Assembly (NCBI GenBank): GCA_003218615.1
Contig: QHOD01000011.1
Span: 1 to 16,170 of the forward strand
DNA from: Verrucomicrobiota bacterium
GTDB lineage: Bacteria; Verrucomicrobiota; Verrucomicrobiia; Chthoniobacterales; UBA10450
DNA length: 16,170 bases
Direction of reading: 5' to 3'
Each line of letters starts with the position of its first letter. Position 1 is the stretch's first letter. Positions 1 through 7,400 of this stretch are shown here, one piece after another. The notes beneath the pieces were generated by a model. That model was not told the DNA's origin. It made no database searches and saw nothing but the letters and a program-made list of their open reading frames with translations. The position numbers and the translations under genes were made by a program.

Positions 1-693
1 TTCCACTTTTTCGCAGCCGGAGTTGGCATTGAACCAGGCGTGGACAGGAGCGGCAGCGTCGTCATCGCCCCAGTAGAACTTAGTTGTCGTTCCGGCGCGT
101 GCGGCATATTCCCACTCCGCTTCGCTGGGCAGCCGATAAGGCCCGTTTGCTGAGGCCGCGCCGCCGCGATGCGCCTTGCGGTTCAACCACGCGATATAGG
201 CACGCGCATCCTGCCAGCTTACGCACACGACTGGATCACGGTCAGTCTGCGCATGGCCGGGATTTTCCCAAGTCACCTTCGGATCCTTCTCATATTTGAA
301 GATGGCGCGGCCGCGGCCGCAACCATCACCGGCCGGGTATCCCGTCTCCCGAGCAAATGCCGCGTACTCGCCACGAGTGACGTCATACTTGCCTAGGGCG
401 AATGACGGCAATGAGACCTGATGTTGCGGAGCTTCATCAGCAACCGCTCCTCTACTGCCACCGTGACTCGCGGCCCAGGATTTTTCCTCGGCTGATGAGC
501 CCATGGTGAAGCTGCCAGCCGGGAGAACGACCATCTCCGGGCAGTCCGGGCAATCCCGGAATATCTTCCCCGGTTTTCCAGCAGCAGGTTTCTGCGCTAC
601 CGGCTCATTCGCCAGCGCAGCGATGAGGGCGAACATCCCGACAGCACTCAGTAAGAAGAGTGCAACTATCGAGCGTGTCGGATTCAAATTCAT
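1..693 (-). CDS. exported FGE-sulfatase (SUMF1/formylglycine-generating enzyme-like) domain protein, 3' end outside window
   Basis: Open minus-strand frame running off the left edge without a stop. ATG codons lie at 708 and, in frame, at 693. I chose 693 because the predicted ECF promoter (712-737) would start transcription at about 703-705. From the 708 ATG, residues 6-33 form a signal peptide with a hydrophobic run ending ALA-NE. The domain then opens with DCPDCPEMVVLPAG (residues 52-65) and TMGS. Next come PVVCVSWQDARAYIAWLN (159-176) and YRLPSEAEWEYAARAG (191-206), which are hallmarks of the FGE-sulfatase fold. The family includes true formylglycine-generating enzymes, ergothioneine-type oxidases and many exported proteins of unknown role. 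The C-terminal part that would carry the FGE copper-binding cysteines is not visible, so catalysis cannot be judged. It is divergent from the ECF sigma gene at 857 and shares its promoter element, so it is probably part of that regulon. Family call firm, function open. Confidence 0.9.
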   Translation of the reverse strand, partial: MNLNPTRSIVALFLLSAVGMFALIAALANEPVAQKPAAGKPGKIFRDCPDCPEMVVLPAGSFTMGSSAEEKSWAASHGGSRGAVADEAPQHQVSLPSFALGKYDVTRGEYAAFARETGYPAGDGCGRGRAIFKYEKDPKVTWENPGHAQTDRDPVVCVSWQDARAYIAWLNRKAHRGGAASANGPYRLPSEAEWEYAARAGTTTKFYWGDDDAAAPVHAWFNANSGCEKVE

Positions 694-711
694 TTGCCAG
701 TCGCTCATGAG

Positions 712-737
712 ATGCAGCAGAATCGTATTTGTTCCCG
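712..737 (-). promoter_or_regulatory. putative ECF-type promoter of the FGE-like gene
   Basis: Reading the minus strand from 737, the element begins CGGGAACAAAT (727-737). GGAAC fits the usual ECF -35. A 16-nt spacer leads to CATC (711-714) at the -10 position. The same 11 bases with similar spacing precede the divergent sigma gene. Assignment to the adjacent sigma factor is inference. Confidence 0.5.
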
Positions 738-808
738 ACCGATGGAGAATTTTTTCAAAACTCGTTACCCACACAGTTATGAGACCCCTCGTTGTTTTCC
801 TCGATTGG

Positions 809-836
809 CGGGAACAAATGCGCGGCTGAGGACTCC
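809..836 (+). promoter_or_regulatory. putative autoregulated ECF promoter of the sigma/anti-sigma operon
   Basis: CGGGAACAAAT at 809-819 is identical to the minus-strand element at 727-737. The similarity continues: from the first C, 22 of 31 positions agree, including CG, CTG and TC at matching distances. GGAAC plus a 16-nt spacer and ACTC is the layout of an ECF promoter. It starts 48 bp before the sigma ATG. Confidence 0.5.
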
Positions 837-856
837 CATTTTGGGATGACGGCGAC

Positions 857-1372
857 ATGTCCGCCGACCTTGAGTTTGAAAATCTTGTGAAGCTTTACTA
901 CCGCGATCTGTATCGGTTTGGCTTGAGCTTGACCGGAAGCGAAGCTGACGCGGCTGATCTGACGCAGGAGACTTTCTACATTTGGGCGAACAAAGGCCAC
1001 CAGCTCCAGAAGGCGGCGAGCGCGAAAAGTTGGCTCTTCACGACGTTGCATCGCGAATTTCTCAAGATCTGTCGCCGCCGAAATCGTTTTTCAAACGAAT
1101 CAATCGACGAAGGCGCGGAGGATTTGCCGAGTGTGCCGGCCGACTGCGCGGAGCGAGCCGATTCGCAAACGTTGCTTCGCATTCTGGGCGAGATCGCCGA
1201 AGATTTTCGTGCGCCGCTCGTGCTCTATTACATGGAAGATTTGTCCTATAAAGAAATCGCCGATATTCTCGCTCTTCCGCTCGGCACGGTACAGTCGCGT
1301 ATCGCGCGCGCGAAAATTCAGCTTTTGCGTCGGTTGAGTGAAACCAATTTGCCGGTTGAGCAGTCGAAATGA
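857..1372 (+). CDS. ECF-subfamily RNA polymerase sigma factor
   Basis: A 171-residue protein of normal length for a sigma-70 ECF factor. Region 2 covers about residues 8-75, with LYRFGLSLTGSEADAADLTQETF (18-40) matching the DDLxQETF-type core helix. A short acidic linker (80-100) follows. Region 4 spans about 103-160, with the helix-turn-helix EDLSYKEIADILALPLGT followed by VQSRIARAK. It lacks regions 1 and 3, as expected for this class. The stop overlaps the next gene's start (ATGA at 1369-1372), the usual sigma/anti-sigma translational coupling. A GGAAC-type element upstream suggests autoregulation. No strong Shine-Dalgarno sequence precedes the ATG. The signal it answers to is unknown; its targets probably include the divergent FGE-like gene. 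Confidence 0.95.
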   Translation: MSADLEFENLVKLYYRDLYRFGLSLTGSEADAADLTQETFYIWANKGHQLQKAASAKSWLFTTLHREFLKICRRRNRFSNESIDEGAEDLPSVPADCAERADSQTLLRILGEIAEDFRAPLVLYYMEDLSYKEIADILALPLGTVQSRIARAKIQLLRRLSETNLPVEQSK

Positions 1373-1899
1373 ATACGCGCGAAGCCAAAGAAATCCTAGA
1401 GCAAACCAATTGTTACGATGCGATCCGGGCGAAGCTTCGCGGAATCCAACTGCCGCTTGGACTGTCTGAGAAAATTGTGCGCAGACGACCGATCCCGTTT
1501 CCGCGAGATTGGTCGCGCGTTCTGCAGCTCGCTGCGGCCGTCCTCATCTCGGTCAGTGTGACCGCGCTGCTGATGAAATGGTCGGAGCGCCGCCACCGTT
1601 CTGTCGCGGGCGCGCAGGAAATTCTCGTGACTGGCGAAGTGCTCGATATGACTTGCTACATCGCCTACCACTTGAGCGGTCCCGATCACGCCGAGTGCGC
1701 GAGAGTTTGCATCAGAAACGGTTTGCCCGTTGGAATCAAAGCTCAAGATGGAAAAGTTTATTTGCTGACCGGCGAACCCGGCCATTCGGTCAACGCCGAG
1801 CTGGCGGACTACGCTGCCAAGATTGTAACAATCAAAGGAAAGCAAACCAGGCGAGACGGATTCGCCCAGCTCCAGGTCGAAGAAATTCGAACACTCTGA
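1369..1899 (+). CDS. putative membrane-anchored anti-sigma factor with Cys/His outer domain
   Basis: A 176-residue protein with its start codon overlapping the sigma stop. Residues 1-45 would be cytoplasmic and are charged. Residues 51-70 (VLQLAAAVLISVSVTALLMK) form one membrane helix, followed by the basic stretch WSERRHR. The outer part (85-175) begins VTGEVLDMTCY and holds C96, H107, C110 and C114, then GLPVGI and a beta-rich end (VYLLTGEPG, KIVTIKGK). I recall similar DxTCY...C-x3-C domains in unnamed exported proteins but can name no family. A classic zinc-binding anti-sigma HxxxCxxC motif is absent from the N-terminal part, which has only C15. Position and topology argue for sigma control; the Cys/His outer domain could sense metal or redox state. 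That is inference. Confidence 0.7.
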   Translation: MNTREAKEILEQTNCYDAIRAKLRGIQLPLGLSEKIVRRRPIPFPRDWSRVLQLAAAVLISVSVTALLMKWSERRHRSVAGAQEILVTGEVLDMTCYIAYHLSGPDHAECARVCIRNGLPVGIKAQDGKVYLLTGEPGHSVNAELADYAAKIVTIKGKQTRRDGFAQLQVEEIRTL

Positions 1900-2046
1900 C
1901 GCCTTTTGCGGCGATCGTTTAGGATTGTAAACACGGTGCCTGGTTGCCGTCTGACGAGATGTCGATCTTCGACTTCGAGTTGCCGAATCCAGTCCTGTTA
2001 ATCTTGGAAATCTTGTCTAGTTTCCTCCGTCCCTGAGATTCCATTT

Positions 2047-3168
2047 ATGGCTGACAAAGAACGTTTTCGCGTATTTGCTACGTCGCGCATTGGCGACCCG
2101 GCGGAGAACCGGCTGCGCGAACACGGGTATGACCTCGAAATTTTCCAAGGCCCCGAGGCGCCGCCGAAGAAGCTGATTATCGAGAAAGTGAAGAGCGGCA
2201 TCGACGGCTTGATCACTACGCTCCGCGATCCGATTGACGCCGAAGTCTTCGAAGCAGGGAAAGACGCGCTCAAGGTCGTGGCGCAGATCGCTGTCGGCTT
2301 CGACAACATCAACCGCGCCGACGCCAACAAATACAAAATCCCATTCACGAACACCGCCGACGTGCTCACCGAAGCGACCGCCGAATTCGCGTTTCTCATG
2401 CTCGGAATTCTGGCGCGCAAGATGTGGCAGAGCGAACGCCTGGTGCGGGAGCAGAAGTGGCCATCGTGGCATCCGTTCCTGCCGTTCCTCGGCGACGAGG
2501 TCACGGGCAAGACGATCGCCATTATCGGCACCGGACGCATCGGCCTGGCGATGATCAAGAAGTGCTCGGGTTTCGACACGAACATGCTCTGTTACGACCC
2601 GGCGTATCATAACGACAAGTACATCGCCTCCATCCAGGAGTTGATGGATCTGCGCCACGCCAGGGGAATCCAGAAGGAGAAGACCTGGATCAAATATGTC
2701 GAGTTCGAGGAGGCACTGAGCGGCGCCGACTACGTCAGCATCCACGTGCCGCTGTTGCGCGAGGGTGAAACCGACAAACCGACCCACCACCTCATCAACG
2801 AAAACACGCTCAAGCTGATGAAGCCCACGGCGTACTTGGTGAATTCATCACGCGGTCCGGTCGTGGACGAGAAGGCCCTCGCCCAAGCGCTGAAAAACAA
2901 AATCATCGCCGGAGCGGCGCTCGATGTGTTCGAGAAAGAGCCTCTGCCGCCGGATTCGCCGCTCCTCGATCCCGAAATCGCCGACCGGACGCGGCTGTTC
3001 CATCATTTCGCCAGTGGCGCGCAGATCACGCGGCTCTCAGTCGATCCCGACAAAGGCATGGCCGGGCGCACGGTCCAGGCACTCATCGACGTGCTGGAAG
3101 GGAACTACGGCGGCGACCCGACCGAGATGCCATATGTTGTGAATAAGGAAGCGTTTGAGAAGACTTAA
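2047..3168 (+). CDS. D-isomer-specific 2-hydroxyacid dehydrogenase (NAD-dependent)
   Basis: Cytoplasmic oxidoreductase interconverting a 2-keto acid and a D-2-hydroxy acid with NAD(P)H. The N-terminal catalytic half (1-105) includes KVVAQIAVGFDNI. The Rossmann domain has TGKTIAIIGTGRIGLAM with GTGRIG at 161-166. The catalytic triad is visible: R269 in NSSRGP, E298 in FEKEP and His319/320 in LFHHFASGAQITR, where most relatives have PHxGSAT. At 373 residues it is longer than the usual 310-340, with extra sequence after YDPAY (about 187-222) before GADYVSIHVPL. Glyoxylate/hydroxypyruvate reductase-like activity is plausible, but the substrate cannot be read from sequence. It stands alone, 147 bp after the anti-sigma gene, with no obvious operon partner. 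Confidence 0.9.
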   Translation: MADKERFRVFATSRIGDPAENRLREHGYDLEIFQGPEAPPKKLIIEKVKSGIDGLITTLRDPIDAEVFEAGKDALKVVAQIAVGFDNINRADANKYKIPFTNTADVLTEATAEFAFLMLGILARKMWQSERLVREQKWPSWHPFLPFLGDEVTGKTIAIIGTGRIGLAMIKKCSGFDTNMLCYDPAYHNDKYIASIQELMDLRHARGIQKEKTWIKYVEFEEALSGADYVSIHVPLLREGETDKPTHHLINENTLKLMKPTAYLVNSSRGPVVDEKALAQALKNKIIAGAALDVFEKEPLPPDSPLLDPEIADRTRLFHHFASGAQITRLSVDPDKGMAGRTVQALIDVLEGNYGGDPTEMPYVVNKEAFEKT

Positions 3169-3210
3169 CCATCCGTCTCGCTCGCGCTGGAATCGTGAGA
3201 GACCATTGGC

Positions 3211-3247
3211 AAAAAAAAGCTGGCTCGGAATCGCTTCCAAGCCAGCT
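3211..3247 (-). terminator. intrinsic terminator of the Tyr/Gly-rich protein gene
   Basis: On the minus strand AGCTGGCT (3240-3247) pairs perfectly with AGCCAGCT (3218-3225). After one mismatch, GGAA/TTCC extends the stem around a 4-base loop. A run of eight T follows directly (3211-3218). It lies 27 bp after the stop of the minus-strand gene ending at 3274. Confidence 0.9.
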
Positions 3248-3273
3248 CGTTGGGTTTTAGATCTTACGTCGGC

Positions 3274-3564
3274 TTAGTACCCATGCCGGTAGTAATGATG
3301 ACGATGGTGGCGGTAAACCCGATGCCCATTGTACCAGTAGTACGAGGGACCGCTGTAATAGGAGTACGGATATGGTTGAGAATAATAGTACGGCCGGTAG
3401 TACCCATATGGGTAATATCCACCATACCCCGGGTAGCCATAATAGCCGCCCGAGAATCCAACCCCACCTCCGCCGATTCCGACCGAAATCTGAGCGTCAG
3501 AACGCTGCATGGGAACGAAAGCCAATCCACTTACCACCAATGCAATCAAGAGAAGCTTTTTCAT
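3274..3564 (-). CDS. small exported Tyr/Gly/His-rich protein
   Basis: A 96-residue product. Residues 1-24 are a typical signal peptide (MKKLLLIALVVSGLAFVPMQ, then SDA-QI). The mature part opens with a Gly-rich stretch (VGIGGGGVGF), then alternates YYGYPGYGGYYPYGYY-like units, giving roughly 23 tyrosines in all. It ends in the basic/aromatic tail WYNGHRVYRHHRHHYYRHGY. The start is well supported by AAGGG about 8 nt before the ATG, and a strong terminator follows, so I consider it a real, probably well-expressed gene. Low complexity prevents a family call. Tyr/Gly/His composition suggests a cell-surface, cross-linked or metal-binding protein (inference). Confidence 0.85.
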   Translation of the reverse strand: MKKLLLIALVVSGLAFVPMQRSDAQISVGIGGGGVGFSGGYYGYPGYGGYYPYGYYRPYYYSQPYPYSYYSGPSYYWYNGHRVYRHHRHHYYRHGY

Positions 3565-3740
3565 GTAATTTTCCCTTCTTGTTTGTTGTTATGCGAGAGA
3601 TGAAAACATCCTGCTAAGGATGTGCTCGGCGCCCTGAAATACGTGCGCCTCCCTCTATAATCTAATCGGATGCGGGCGGTCCCGTGGTCGCCAAAATCGT
3701 ATCTGATCTGACGTGCCAGCCTTCGCTATCGGTATCATGT

Positions 3741-4445
3741 CTAATCTTTTCCCGAAATCAGCCGCGCTATCGCCGCTTCGACATGGATTTGCGTGGTATC
3801 GAGAATTCGGACGCCGAATACGGTTTCGTCGCGCAGAATCAGGGACAGTTCCGTTCCGCCCAGAATCGCTCCATCGATTTGCGCACGGTCTTTCAGGCTC
3901 TTGATGATGTTCATCAAACGTTCGCGCGTTTCCGGCAGAATGATTCCCGGCACCAGCTCATCCATGTATTTGCGGTGGATGTAAACCTGCTCTTCTTCGT
4001 TGGGCAGAATCACCTCGATTTCCCGGGCAGCCAATGCGTCCGGATAAAAGGATGCTTGCATGGTGAAGCGTGTTCCCAGTAATCCCAGACGCTTTAGGCC
4101 CGCTGCTTTCGCGGCTTCGGCGGTCGCTTCAACGATGCTGATGAGCGGAATACGGGATTGCCGGGCGATCGCATCAAAAACAAGGTGAGGCGTGTTCGCC
4201 GCCACCAGGGCGAAAGCCGCGCCGGCGCGCGCCAGCTTTTCCACTTCTTCGGTCAGAAATGTGGCGAGCTCTTTCAGTTTGCTGCCTGTCAGCATCTCCA
4301 CTGGCTTTTTCATGTCGAGGCTGTTTATGATGATGTATGGCGCGCTGCCGTCAGGATTGCGCCGCCGATACAAATCGAGGATCCGGCGGTAATATTCGAC
4401 GGTCGTTTCCGGGCCAATTCCGCCTATGATTCCGATCCTCTTCAT
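3741..4445 (-). CDS. aspartate/glutamate racemase-family protein with altered active site
   Basis: The frame extends upstream to a TTG at 4496, but the start is set at the ATG at 4445 because the family begins MKRIGIIGGIGPETTVEYY. The 234-residue length is normal for aspartate racemase. Conserved features: GGIGPE (8-13), the first active-site loop AANTPH (82-87), ISIVEAT (103-109), GTRFTM (124-129), EEEQVYIH (150-157), and the second loop LGGTELSLIL (195-204). Active racemases have Cys (or Thr) before NT and Cys before TE; here these are Ala83 and Gly197. Two-base cofactor-independent racemization is therefore doubtful, and this may be another lyase/isomerase, a binding protein or an inactive homologue. 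It lies upstream of the Tyr-rich gene on the same strand but 176 bp away. Confidence 0.88.
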   Translation of the reverse strand: MKRIGIIGGIGPETTVEYYRRILDLYRRRNPDGSAPYIIINSLDMKKPVEMLTGSKLKELATFLTEEVEKLARAGAAFALVAANTPHLVFDAIARQSRIPLISIVEATAEAAKAAGLKRLGLLGTRFTMQASFYPDALAAREIEVILPNEEEQVYIHRKYMDELVPGIILPETRERLMNIIKSLKDRAQIDGAILGGTELSLILRDETVFGVRILDTTQIHVEAAIARLISGKD

Positions 4446-4690
4446 TTGCTCGCCCAAGTTGCATCGAGAGGGCGGCATCCGCGAGCGGGAATGCAACTAA
4501 CTTTGCTTTAGCGGTGGCGCCAATACTAAACAGGGCTTCCTCCGTGGACGAAGATCACGAACGAAGTTGCGAAGTCCGGTCGCATCTAAACCACGAACTC
4601 CGAAAGCTTTCGTCTGCCACTCCAGCGGCTTCGAACTTGCTCACCAAAAATCTTGACGCCGATCCGGATGAAGCTAATCGGACTAAAACT

Positions 4691-5272
4691 GTGAAGATCC
4701 ACGCCCTTCGGATTCTTGTCGCACTAGCTATTGCATGCGGCCTACTCGACGCGGAGCAGACGCGTGCCGCTGCTGAATCAGGGAAATCCGCATTTGTTTT
4801 CGACGGCGTCGGTTATTTGCGCCGCTGGTCGATGAATCATCAACATGAATTTACGCCCGAAGGCCAGGAAGACCTCGAGAAGTGGTCGGACATGATCACG
4901 ATCAATGTCTATCCAGACGCTCATGATGGTGAGGCATTGGCAACGAAGGCGAATGCCGTTCTGGAAAATTACAAAAGTCACAAAGGTCAGGTGCTCAGGA
5001 CTAGTTCCGTTCCGCGAACACCGAAGCAGCCTGCGGAGCATTTCATCGCCGTAGTTTTTGGCCGGCCAAATTTTATTGAACTGGCATTCGCTCGCTTCCA
5101 ACTGGTGGACGGCCTCGGATGCTCGATCGTCTATTCGCATCGCATTTACGGCGAGAAAATTAGCGATCAGATGAGCGCATGGCTAAAAGACAACGGCGCG
5201 GAAAAGGAAAAGGCGTTGATGGAATGGAACGAGATTCCTTCTCCAGCTTCATTGAACAAAGCTTCGGGATAA
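4691..5272 (+). CDS. exported conserved hypothetical protein
   Basis: I do not recognise the family. The frame is open from a GTG at 4514, but the first 59 codons look non-coding. The GTG at 4691 directly precedes a signal peptide (KIHALRILVALAIACGLLDA, cleavage near RAAA-ES), giving about 193 residues. C16 follows LAIA and is only a poor lipobox. The mature protein is alpha/beta in character, with FVFDGVGYLRRW, WSDMITINVYPDAHDG, HFIAVVFGRP and a C-terminal amphipathic helix. Its TAA overlaps the MATE ATG (TAATG at 5270-5274), so the two are co-translated. This placement suggests a periplasmic role connected with the transporter, but no function is claimed. Confidence 0.72.
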   Translation: MKIHALRILVALAIACGLLDAEQTRAAAESGKSAFVFDGVGYLRRWSMNHQHEFTPEGQEDLEKWSDMITINVYPDAHDGEALATKANAVLENYKSHKGQVLRTSSVPRTPKQPAEHFIAVVFGRPNFIELAFARFQLVDGLGCSIVYSHRIYGEKISDQMSAWLKDNGAEKEKALMEWNEIPSPASLNKASG

Positions 5273-6651
5273 TGAAAGACCTTACTCAGGGCTCGGTCAC
5301 CAGGCATTTGCTGCACATGTCGGCGTTTTTGGCTGTGAGCATGGTGGTGCAGACGCTTTATTTGTTGGCCGATCTTTACTGGGTGGGACATCTCGGAAAG
5401 GAAGCGATCGCGGCCGTTGGTGTGGCGGGAAACATGACGATGATCGTGCTGGCGCTCACCCAAATGCTGGGTGTGGGCACAACCACGTTGATCTCGCACG
5501 CCGCCGGGCGAAAGGACCAACCGCAAGCTGAGCTCGTGTTCAATCAGTCTTTCGTGATGTCGATCTTGATTGCACTCGCTCTTGGCGTTGTCGGATTTCT
5601 TCTACGCCCCGCTTATTGTGAATGGCTGAGCGCGGATGCGGCGACGGCAAACTTGGCAAAAGCTTATCTGCTCTGGTTTTTACCCGGGCTTTTACTCCAG
5701 TTTCCTCTGGTGGCGTTGGGCTCAGCGCTGCGCGCGACCGGAATCATTAAGCCGACCGTGGGATTCCAGGTGCTCAGCGTTCTGCTCAATATCGTGCTAG
5801 CTCCTTTGCTGATTTTCGGAATCGGTCCCTGGCCGAAACTGGGAGTGACCGGCGCGGCGCTGGCCACGTTCATTTCCATTCTGGTCGCTGACGTGCTGAT
5901 CGTAATTTATTTCGAAAGGAAATATCATTACCTGCGTTTCCGTTTCCCGCTTTTCAAGCCGCAACCGAAAGTTTGGGGCGGGATGCTGCGGATCGGTGTG
6001 CCGGCCGGGGCTGAGTTTGTGCTGATCTTTGTTTACATCATGCTGGTTTACGCGATCATCCGCGGCTTTGGACCCGCAGCCCAGGCTGGTTTCGGCATCG
6101 GAGCGCGGATGATGCAGGCGCTTTTTTTGCCGGTAGTGGCGCTCAGCTTTGCGGTCTCACCCGTGGTGGGACAGAACTTCGGCGGCCGCCACGCCGATCG
6201 AGTGCGCCATTCGGTTTATTCCGCGCTTGGCATAGCGACGCTGATGATGCTGGTGCTCACGTTGATCGCGTATCTGGCACCGGCGGCGCTGATTGGTATC
6301 TTCTCAAGCGATCCTCGCGTGATTGCGTTCGGGAGCGATTACCTCCGGATCGTCTCGCTAAATTTCGTGTCGGCGGGAATTGTTTTTACAACTTCCAGCG
6401 TTTTTCAGGGAATTGGCCACACTCTGCCGCCGCTGTTTAGTTCGATGACACGGCTGATCCTGTTCGCTCTGCCGGCGGTGCTCATCTCGCGGACGCCCGG
6501 CTTTGAGATCAGGCACGTGTGGTATCTATCCGTTGGTTCCATCATTCTTCAGATGTGCGCTAATCTTTTGCTGCTCCGGCACGAGTTGCGGAAGAGACTG
6601 AGATTTGAAGAACCGGAAACTTTCATTCCAGCGAGCGCGACGGCGTCGTAA
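5272..6651 (+). CDS. MATE-family multidrug/cation antiporter
   Basis: A 459-residue inner-membrane protein with about twelve hydrophobic helices in two related halves, the normal MATE size. The typical opening LTQGSVTRHLLHMSAFLAVS leads to DLYWVGHLGKEAIAAVGVAG in helix 2 and the inter-helix G(A)ALRATG. The second half repeats this with AQAGFGIGARM, SPVVGQNFGGR and FQGIGHT. MATE proteins expel cationic compounds in exchange for Na+ or H+. The frame opens earlier, at 5179, but the ATG at 5272 is chosen because it forms a TAATG overlap with the upstream gene and the earlier 31 codons are highly charged. It also couples by TAATG to the downstream acetyltransferase. The substrate is unknown. Confidence 0.93.
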   Translation: MKDLTQGSVTRHLLHMSAFLAVSMVVQTLYLLADLYWVGHLGKEAIAAVGVAGNMTMIVLALTQMLGVGTTTLISHAAGRKDQPQAELVFNQSFVMSILIALALGVVGFLLRPAYCEWLSADAATANLAKAYLLWFLPGLLLQFPLVALGSALRATGIIKPTVGFQVLSVLLNIVLAPLLIFGIGPWPKLGVTGAALATFISILVADVLIVIYFERKYHYLRFRFPLFKPQPKVWGGMLRIGVPAGAEFVLIFVYIMLVYAIIRGFGPAAQAGFGIGARMMQALFLPVVALSFAVSPVVGQNFGGRHADRVRHSVYSALGIATLMMLVLTLIAYLAPAALIGIFSSDPRVIAFGSDYLRIVSLNFVSAGIVFTTSSVFQGIGHTLPPLFSSMTRLILFALPAVLISRTPGFEIRHVWYLSVGSIILQMCANLLLLRHELRKRLRFEEPETFIPASATAS

Positions 6652-7076
6652 TGAGCGGCAAGATCAATACCCGGGAATTTTCCATCAACGATTACGACGC
6701 GGCGGTAGAGTTGTGGAAACGAGTCGAGCATGTGGAGATCGCCGAGGGGGATGACAGAGAAAGCATTGCGCAATTTATAGCGCGGAACCTGGGCCTGAGC
6801 CGAGTGGCGACCGATGGGTCGAGGACTGTTGGCGTCGCGTTATGCGGTCACGATGGCCACCGCGGACACATTTATCATCTGGCGGTTGATCCTGCTTATC
6901 AGGGACGCGGACTCGGTAAGCGTCTGTTGGATGAATGCCTGCGGGGTCTGCGTCGGACCGAAGTCAAGCGCGTCATTATCATGGTGGCCGATGATAATCC
7001 GCGCGCCCGTAAATTCTGGAAGCGCTGCGGCTACGAAGAGATCCCCGGCGCCGTCGCGATGGGAATTGATCTTTAG
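6651..7076 (+). CDS. GNAT-family N-acetyltransferase (YpeA-like)
   Basis: A 141-residue single-domain GNAT protein. REFSINDYDAAVELWKR starts the fold. GVALCGHDGHRGHIYHLAVD (61-80) contains the GxDGHRG strand typical of YpeA-like enzymes. The acetyl-CoA pyrophosphate loop QGRGLGKRLL is at 84-93, and DNPRARKFWKRCGYEE (115-130) is the usual C-terminal helix/strand. It transfers acetyl from acetyl-CoA to an amine; the acceptor is unknown. The ATG sits in the TAATG overlap with the MATE gene, so export and acetylation of the same toxic amine is a reasonable but unproven link. Confidence 0.9.
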   Translation: MSGKINTREFSINDYDAAVELWKRVEHVEIAEGDDRESIAQFIARNLGLSRVATDGSRTVGVALCGHDGHRGHIYHLAVDPAYQGRGLGKRLLDECLRGLRRTEVKRVIIMVADDNPRARKFWKRCGYEEIPGAVAMGIDL

Positions 7077-7080
7077 ATGA

Positions 7081-7400
7081 TTCAATCCAAATGGCGTATT
7101 GATTGCGCCTCCGGCTTACATCGCACAGGCATCGCCCAATGATTTTTATATGCGCCGAATCGGCTCGCTTACTCGCGGCCGCGCGACCGCGCATGACGTG
7201 GAAGCTCTTTTTGGTCGCGGACACAGTCGCGCAAGTCGTTCAGACGGTTTTATCTGGTACTACGCGCTGCCGGTTTACAATCCATTCGAGGAGCAAGGCG
7301 GCGGCCGCCGTTGAGGGGCGGGTATTGGACGATCGCGCGTCAGGTCCTAGATTTGTTCGATGCGAGTTGCGGTTTTGCTGGCGATTCTTTTCGCGACTGG
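7081..7400 (+). pseudogene. frameshifted remnant of a small BamE/SmpA-like exported protein
   Basis: This 388-bp gap between the GNAT gene and mtnA has no intact gene. In one frame (7081-7314) it reads AYIAQASPNDFYMRRIGS, then TAHDVEALFG and DGFIWYYALPVYNPFEE, resembling the core of BamE/SmpA-like domains (xxDVExLFGxP...dGxxxWYY). It stops at TGA 7312-7314 after a Gly/Arg run. The next frame continues sensibly with VEGRVLDDRASGP, like the final strand of that fold, implying a frame change in the GC-rich run near 7300-7312. No ATG start or full signal peptide remains upstream. A separate 16-codon hydrophobic ORF (ATG 7360, stop 7410) looks like an isolated signal-peptide fragment. Similarity was judged by eye, and a sequencing error is possible. 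Confidence 0.4.

Noticed and set aside
2017..2790. 257-codon minus-strand ORF opposite the dehydrogenase
   Set aside because: Shadow frame in GC-rich coding DNA. The plus strand carries the full catalytic and NAD-binding motifs.
4514..4690. Upstream extension of the exported unknown protein from GTG 4514
   Set aside because: It would bury a good signal peptide 60 residues inside the protein, and the extra sequence is low in hydrophobic structure. The GTG at 4691 is preferred.
5179..5271. Upstream extension of the MATE gene (31 extra codons)
   Set aside because: Highly charged, overlaps the end of the preceding gene by 94 bp, and the ATG at 5272 forms a clean TAATG junction with a family-typical N-terminus.
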